Source of the DNA: Phorcus lineatus
Lineage: Eukaryota > Mollusca > Gastropoda > Trochida > Trochidae
Assembly: GCA_921293015.1 (NCBI GenBank)
Contig: OV121081.1
Span: 50,679,877 to 50,743,876 of the forward strand
Length of the DNA stretch: 64,000 nt
Reading direction: 5' to 3'
A model generated the notes under the pieces. That model did no database searches. It was given only the letters and a program-made list of their open reading frames with translations, and had not been told where the DNA came from. Position numbers and translations under genes: made by a program. Below are positions 58,711 through 64,000 of this stretch, piece after piece. Position 1 is the stretch's first letter; each line of letters opens with the position of its first letter.

Positions 58711-59289
58711 CATCACGTTGTCTACCACAACATTTTCACTTAGAAGTGTTTCAGAAGAATATTTGCCGAGGCCTATCTCTCGGGAACAAGTTAAAGAGCA
58801 CAGATCGCGTGGAAAAGTTGACAGTGACGGATCATAAATTCACTCGTCAGCAGGACCCGAAAGATTCGAAACTTTTTCAATTGTCGGCGCCCTATACAAC
58901 TACCAAAACGCTTCATTGAAGATTACTAAGATTAAATGAAATGTGAAATTAAATTTCTAGTTAGATAGGATATATTCATGATTTATTAGAGTTTTAATTT
59001 TTATCTACAATTGACATGTACACACTTGTTGTGGAACGTGAAACTATTCCCCGAAGCGCAAGTTAGTTCATGTGTTACAATTAGTATTTTTCAACATTTC
59101 AACCCCGGTAAGAATTGTAGTTTTAACATATTTTTCAACTGTTTATGAACAATAATGTAACTTCAATACCTAATCAGTATAAGAAATTTTAATTACTGTT
59201 GAGGGCAAATCAAAATTGTAAGTAAAGAATACTTTCTATTCGTAAATATTGCAATCTTGCTCTTAGCTTTCTTACAAGGAATTTTTTGC

Positions 59290-60840
59290 GAAATCTTGAA
59301 CGCATTCTATCAAAGCTGAACTAGTTGATGAGGGCTGTATCGTATTGCTTTGAAGGGATTAGGACTTTCTAGTAGTTTAGGAGAATAGATATGAACTGTT
59401 TGTGTAATAGGATAACTGTTTTGTTTGTTCATTCACACCTTCAAGTAAACAACACCCCGAGAGTCAGGGTGACGACAGTCGGGATAATAATGAACTTGTT
59501 TGATAAACGTGGAAATAGTGCCGCTATGTGAGTAATATAGTCTTTATTGCCAATAAATACGCAGTCATAAGGAAATGATGATATCATTTTCAGGATATGC
59601 ATCTGGCACCTGACTTAAAATTCGTATGTGTTACTATCTCTTAAGGAAATTTGGAACTAATTCTTTCATTGGCGAGCACGAAAACGAGTTACTAGTTCTG
59701 CAATTGCATGGTGGACGCGGTGTTGCAAAAATAAAATTTTTCATATAAGTCTTAAACGTATTGCAAGAAATTATGTAACAGGCGATTTTTACGAGAAAGG
59801 TTAAATTCAATTTACCTGACAAACCCGAGACATGGGTGAAAGTGTTTCAAATGGTATTTGTAAATATCCTCACACATCAATGACGGAATGTACACCTAGT
59901 TCAATGTTCACCTTAGTTATGATTTATTTTTTTCAACAAACACAGATTTTAAAAAGAATCTATTTAAAAAAATCGAAATCTTTGGAAATATGTTATATGA
60001 TTAAATACGATATGGAGAAATATGGTTTAAAATCACATAGATAGATAAAAGGCACTGTAGCAGGTTGTTAACTTCAACTCTTGCTTTCCTGGGCTGGAGT
60101 TCCCTTGTCCTGTAACTGGGGGCTTTGTACAAAAAGTTGATTTTAAAAAATATATATATGTTTTATACCCCGCCATTTAAATATTACGGGGAAAGGTTTT
60201 GAGCAGTAATGTATTATCTCTTTGGAAACTGTAAACCAATTATATTTACGCTGATATGACTGATAACGAATGCGAAGTTACTGAAGGGTTGTGGGCATCT
60301 TATTTTAATATATCTATAAACTGTGAATAAGTTTTAACTACTTTGACTTAGCACCAAAACAAATCATACCTTTGTTAAATTAAGCTTGCATGAATGTCAC
60401 CTCATTTGAGCGATACGTTAGTCAGGGCGCGGCCTTATTTTGTTTGAATAGCTATGCGTGAAGCAAAACATCAAGATAATTGCATTATTAAGATAACTGC
60501 CCTTGGCATAGTACATTTTAAGCGCTTTTTATGAACAACGTACAACACAATGTCCACTAACAGATAACTTGTATTACCAATACACAATTGTAAAGGTTGC
60601 ACGCAATAATCTACCCGTCACCGTGATTACTGATCTTTCCTCTCCTGAATATATTCAAATGTGTCACATTTATAAGAATAATTATATTTAGTCAAGCTAT
60701 GAAAAAAAAATATATTTGATATTTTTGTTTCCCGAAATAATCGGCAAATTACTTAAAGTTTTGACAGCACCGTTGCTTCATCAAAGTTTTTAAAACATTT
60801 TTATACCTGTCGATAGCAAAATGGAATATGAATAAGTTCT
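59290..60840. other. Weak field section, no gene seen
   Basis: One clear site (AACTAGTT at 59319, preceded by GAACGCATTC) matches the 46190-46230 pair. The rest is AT-rich without recognisable genes. Confidence 0.45.
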
Positions 60841-60859
60841 TCGAACTTCAACAATGCGC

Positions 60860-61700
60860 CTCGTGCATCCAACTACTGATTCACGCTTTATCAACTTGTT
60901 CCACGCTAGACTGAAAAACAAACATCAAATGTCTTTAACAACTTACTCACGCTTCTATAACGCACCAACATAAAGATCTCGTTTCTACAACTCGTTCCCG
61001 CCAGGGGCTCGGCAAAATTGTCTGCAGTAGAGAACTGTTCTACACGCAGTCAGGTTTGGGTGCAAAGCTACACTGAGTTTCAGCGCAGTACCACCCATGC
61101 AACAATAATAGCAGCCGCGATATAAGTGAAAAACTCTTGAAAGCGGCATTAAACCCTATATCACCTCTCATCACATCTACAACTCGTCCCGTTCATCTCA
61201 TAATTATACCACGCGTTCTCATCTTCTTAAAAACCACCAGCAACTAAATAACTTAACACTTGATATCTAACAGTTTGTTTTACACATTTGACAAATATTT
61301 GTAAAACTCGTTCCTTATATTAAACAACAAAATGATACATGTTCAACTCGTTCGAAACTCTCAACAACTTGACCACATATCTTTACTTTTGAATCCGACT
61401 TGTTGTACCCCTTAAAGCCTTTCAACAACACGATCACAATTGTGCAATGAGTTCAACGCTCCGAAAAACGTATACAAAACGTCTCGACCATTCACAAATG
61501 AAATAATACGTTTATGAATCCGCCAACTTCATTAACAACAATCTCTAACACGGTCCACACAGAAAAAAATATAAAAAAACATCTTGCACATCTAGTTCCT
61601 AACCCACAGCATTTCAATAATTTTCCACGTTAACAGCGTTCACGGGTGCAGTGAACAACTAGATTGCGCTTCGTTCCGAAACATTTACGTCAACTATCCT
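60860..61700 (-). repeat. Decayed, inverted palindrome stretch
   Basis: Words such as CAACTTGTTCCACGC, CAACTCGTTCCCGCC, CAACTCGTTCG, CAACAACTTGACC and CAACAACACGATCAC recur at roughly 20-bp multiples in the CAAC-first orientation. A SINE-like copy interrupts it at 60995-61160. Confidence 0.55.
60995..61160 (+). mobile_element. SINE-like repeat
   Basis: CCCGCCAGGGGCTCGGCAAA to CAGCGCAGTACCACC is nearly identical to 24149-24238. It continues into GCAGCCGCGATATAAGTGAA and TTGAAAGCGGCATTAAACC. Confidence 0.6.
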
Positions 61701-62759
61701 CATCACGTTTCATGACTTTAAAAACTTTTCGCTGTTGATCGTCGGCATTTATAAAAACACTTGTGATAGTTTTCGTCGTTTGAATCCTGCAACTGATCAT
61801 GATGAACTCGTTGTGCAGGAAGACGAACTTGTTGAGGCCTGAGAAAGAGTTGGCGCGTTGAAAGAGTTCTCTAATTCGTAGTGCTTCCGATGCACATGCA
61901 TTTCCATAAATGACATGGTGACCTGATAAGCAGAGGTTGAATAAGTTAAATCACTTCCGTATGAAGTGATACATGAATACTAAGGAAGTTAATTTGCTCA
62001 TCCCTCATGTAACCATACTCAATTGACACAAACAAAATAGCGGGGTAAAATGTTTACCATTAAATTTCATTCTCATCATGGTACGACTCCTTTTTTATGT
62101 TGACATACATGACAATTTCATGAAAATTGGCTTCTGCATTAAGCTTCAGCATCATGTTTAATCTAACAGAATCAAACGCACTGAGCCTTTAATATCTTGA
62201 CAAATTGTAGGTCGGTTCCGAATATTTGCGGAAAACTCGACACGCGTTGATTAGTCGGAACGCTTTGTACATTTTGGGAGAGAAATATGACTTCCATTCA
62301 GCAACGAATTGCCTTGAAAAGGATAGAAATTGTTATCCCTCACACAGTCGGTGGACTAGTTCGCCAAAAGTAGAATCCTTAGTTGTAAAGAGGGTGAAAC
62401 TAGTTCTCAAATTCTGGTCGTATTGAAGATTTCACTCGGTTAAGATGTTCAAATGATAAAAACTTGCACACTGATGTTTATAAAAACAACTTTTTAGCAG
62501 TGTTGGGAAAAATTGTAAATTACTACGATGGAAAAAGTCAAAGATATATTGAAAGATTCAACAGTAGCTGCAAAGGGTCACAGCTGCTACAGACTTTGAA
62601 ATGCGCGAGGACTCGACACGCTGTGAACACATTATTGTTACATACATGTACATGTTTAATGTATTTTTAAACAATCATCGAATGACTTATTGATCAAATA
62701 TGTTTCATCTCTCTGAAAAATACCCTGCAACCAATCCTGTCTTCCAAAATGGAAAAACT

Positions 62760-63110
62760 TTAGATATTGCGAACTAGATGTACAAATCCGGAACGCGTTC
62801 AAACTTTGGTGAACTAGTTCTCAACATATGGAACTAGTTCATCAAGGCTCGCACATGTTGCATATTTGGAATCGTTTTTCAGTTCAAGCAGACCAAAACG
62901 GGTTCGCCTTTGTTTGAAATGGTTCAACATTATGGCAAAATACCATATTTGATAAAAATTGCCATTAGCACAAACGTTAGCAGACACTTTTTAAGTTTGG
63001 TCTCAATACAAAATTTACATCAACTCGTGAACTAGTTCTAGAGCGCTGGTCGAGTTGTTGAAAAGTTGACCAAGTTGTACTAGTGTGAACTGTCTTCTCA
63101 TTTATAGCAA
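62760..63110 (+). repeat. Palindrome block with five exactly phased units
   Basis: Units start at 62771 (GAACTAGATG), 62791 (GAACGCGTTC), 62811 (GAACTAGTTC), 62831 (GAACTAGTTC) and 62851 (GCACATGTTG), all 20 bp apart. A second cluster at 63028-63105 carries GAACTAGTTCTAGAGCGCTG, GTCGAGTTGTTG and GACCAAGTTG. Confidence 0.85.
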
Positions 63111-63392
63111 ATGACCAGATTCAAATTCATACCTTTTCAAGGTATTAGCTATATTAAGATTTTATGCATCTTCGATAATTAGTACAAATTTACCCGTGAC
63201 AATTCAAACTCGGTAGAAATACTTTCATATCGCTGCGTTTCAAATTGTAATCAAGTTTTGGAAAAGTTAAACAAGTTCTCTTCAAACAGAACTAGTTGAC
63301 TTAGGCTTGATAATGTTGAGTTAGACTGTTAGGAAGATTTGCAAACAATACGTTGATATTGAGCTGTAACACATGTATCTCTTTCATTGCAG

Positions 63393-63488
63393 GAGACTCG
63401 TAAAATCAGGGTGAAAAGAATCTACACAATTTCTGTTGAACGATCAAGCCATATAAACGTGGAACTCGTTCCTCTGTGGGACAAATAG
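63393..63488 (+). CDS. Possible small terminal exon of an unknown gene
   Basis: An acceptor (CTCTTTCATTGCAG) precedes 31 open codons, starting ETRKIRVKRIYTISVERSSH and ending VELVPLWDK, with TAG at 63486-63488. It contains the palindrome-type word GGAACTCGTTCC. There is no recognisable homology and no partner exon, so confidence is low. Confidence 0.15.
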   Translation, partial: ETRKIRVKRIYTISVERSSHINVELVPLWDK

Positions 63489-63613
63489 TTGTTGATTTTA
63501 TTACATTTTGCCTGATGAACGTTGCAGAATACGTACCTGGCTTTATGATTTGAAATTCATTATTCGTAAGATGTACCAGTTAAAAAATGTGGAACTTTAG
63601 TTGTTTTACTGGC

Positions 63614-63851
63614 GAACGTGTTGCGAAAAGAAATGAAGTAGTTCTTCAACTGGTGAACGCGTTGTTGGAAAAGGATGAACTAGTTCAACAGCTGGCGAAC
63701 GTGTTGCAGGAAGTTAGAACTAGTTCATCGCAGGGGAACCGAATTAGTTGTATAAAAGGAGAATCTGTTCCCATAAGTTGGAACTTATCTTACAACTGAT
63801 GACCGTGTTGGAAGGAATGTTGAACTGGTTGTGTAACAGGCGAACGTTGTG
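63614..63851 (+). repeat. Longest regular palindrome array (12 units)
   Basis: Units start at 63614, 63635, 63655, 63677, 63697, 63717, 63741, 63761, 63781, 63801, 63822 and 63842. The first six alternate GAACGTGTTG or GAACGCGTTG with GAAGTAGTTC or GAACTAGTTC. The next six are decayed (GAATTAGTTG, GAATCTGTTC, GACCGTGTTG, GAACTGGTTG). In one frame it reads DELVQQLANVLQE, echoing the 51.7-kb array. Confidence 0.85.
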
Positions 63852-64000
63852 AAGTAGACTGGCTCTGACTTATGTGAATAAAGGGAAGGGGTGAAATTTA
63901 ACCAAAATGTGTTGATTGTTTCTTAATTATAGAAACGTATAGTGAGTTAAGTAAAGAATGTTAATTGAAATTAATAGAGGTATGTCCATTTTATGTCGAA

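Larger units (their letters stand above)
39668..63851. other. Field of 20-bp-phased GAACNNGTTC palindromes
   Basis: By eye I find more than 40 copies of AACTAGTT here, against about two in the first 39 kb. AACGCGTT, AACACGTT, AACGTGTT, AACATGTT and AACGAGTT also recur. In the best-preserved blocks the 10-bp palindromes start every 20 bp (range 18-24) and TA-centred sites tend to alternate with GC-centred ones, so the unit is about 40 bp. The 10-bp spacers vary much more than the palindromes. Blocks are listed separately. The field is interrupted by a MITE and an L2 LINE. Confidence 0.85.

Overview
The window is animal nuclear DNA, most likely from a bivalve mollusc. Genes are split by GT-AG introns and spacers are AT-rich. 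Several repeat types look typical of bivalves: tandem ~150-bp cores followed by GGAC/ACGG microsatellites (pearl-like), SINE-like pieces, and scattered AAGGGAGATAAC words. No prokaryotic gene organisation, rRNA, tRNA gene or CRISPR is visible. The species assignment is inference.

Left part (1-31 kb). The last coding exon of a peptidylglycine alpha-hydroxylating monooxygenase (PHM) gene enters on the + strand (94-442). A complete four-exon secreted PEBP-family gene lies on the - strand (2061-6030). Its first intron carries a 1.7-kb element with long terminal inverted repeats and a 9-bp target duplication (MULE-like). Next on the - strand is a 14-exon gene (10314-27063). It reconstructs in frame to a 558-residue type I receptor: signal peptide, six-bladed YWTD (LDLR-type) propeller, four EGF-like domains, a stalk from two duplicated 33-bp exons, a transmembrane helix and a tyrosine-containing tail. 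Its introns hold a decayed Tc1 transposase, LINE and SINE pieces, a MITE and a 44-bp-stem hairpin.

Middle part (31-39 kb). This is a diverged segmental duplicate of 2.0-12.06 kb. It has lost nearly all of the PEBP gene. It keeps a non-LTR RNase H relic and the transmembrane and tail exons of the receptor gene, still spliceable and in frame. A pearl-like element has been inserted. The copy ends at a LINE endonuclease fragment near 39.2 kb.

Right part (39.6-64 kb). I see no recognisable host gene, but this part holds the most unusual structure of the window. It is a ~24-kb field of 10-bp palindromes of the form GAACNNGTTC, repeatedly spaced 20 bp apart. AACTAGTT and AACGCGTT (or CpG-decayed forms of it) tend to alternate, so the underlying unit is ~40 bp. 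Blocks occur in both orientations and many are decayed. Inserted in or beside the field are a 151+152-bp higher-order tandem array (41.07-42.26 kb), a hAT-like MITE with a poly-C tract, and a full-length-looking L2-clade LINE with an intact 1077-codon ORF (47834-51067, - strand).

Functionally, PHM (peptide amidation), a secreted PEBP and an LDLR/EGF-type receptor share no evident pathway. The common theme is local duplication and repeat invasion.
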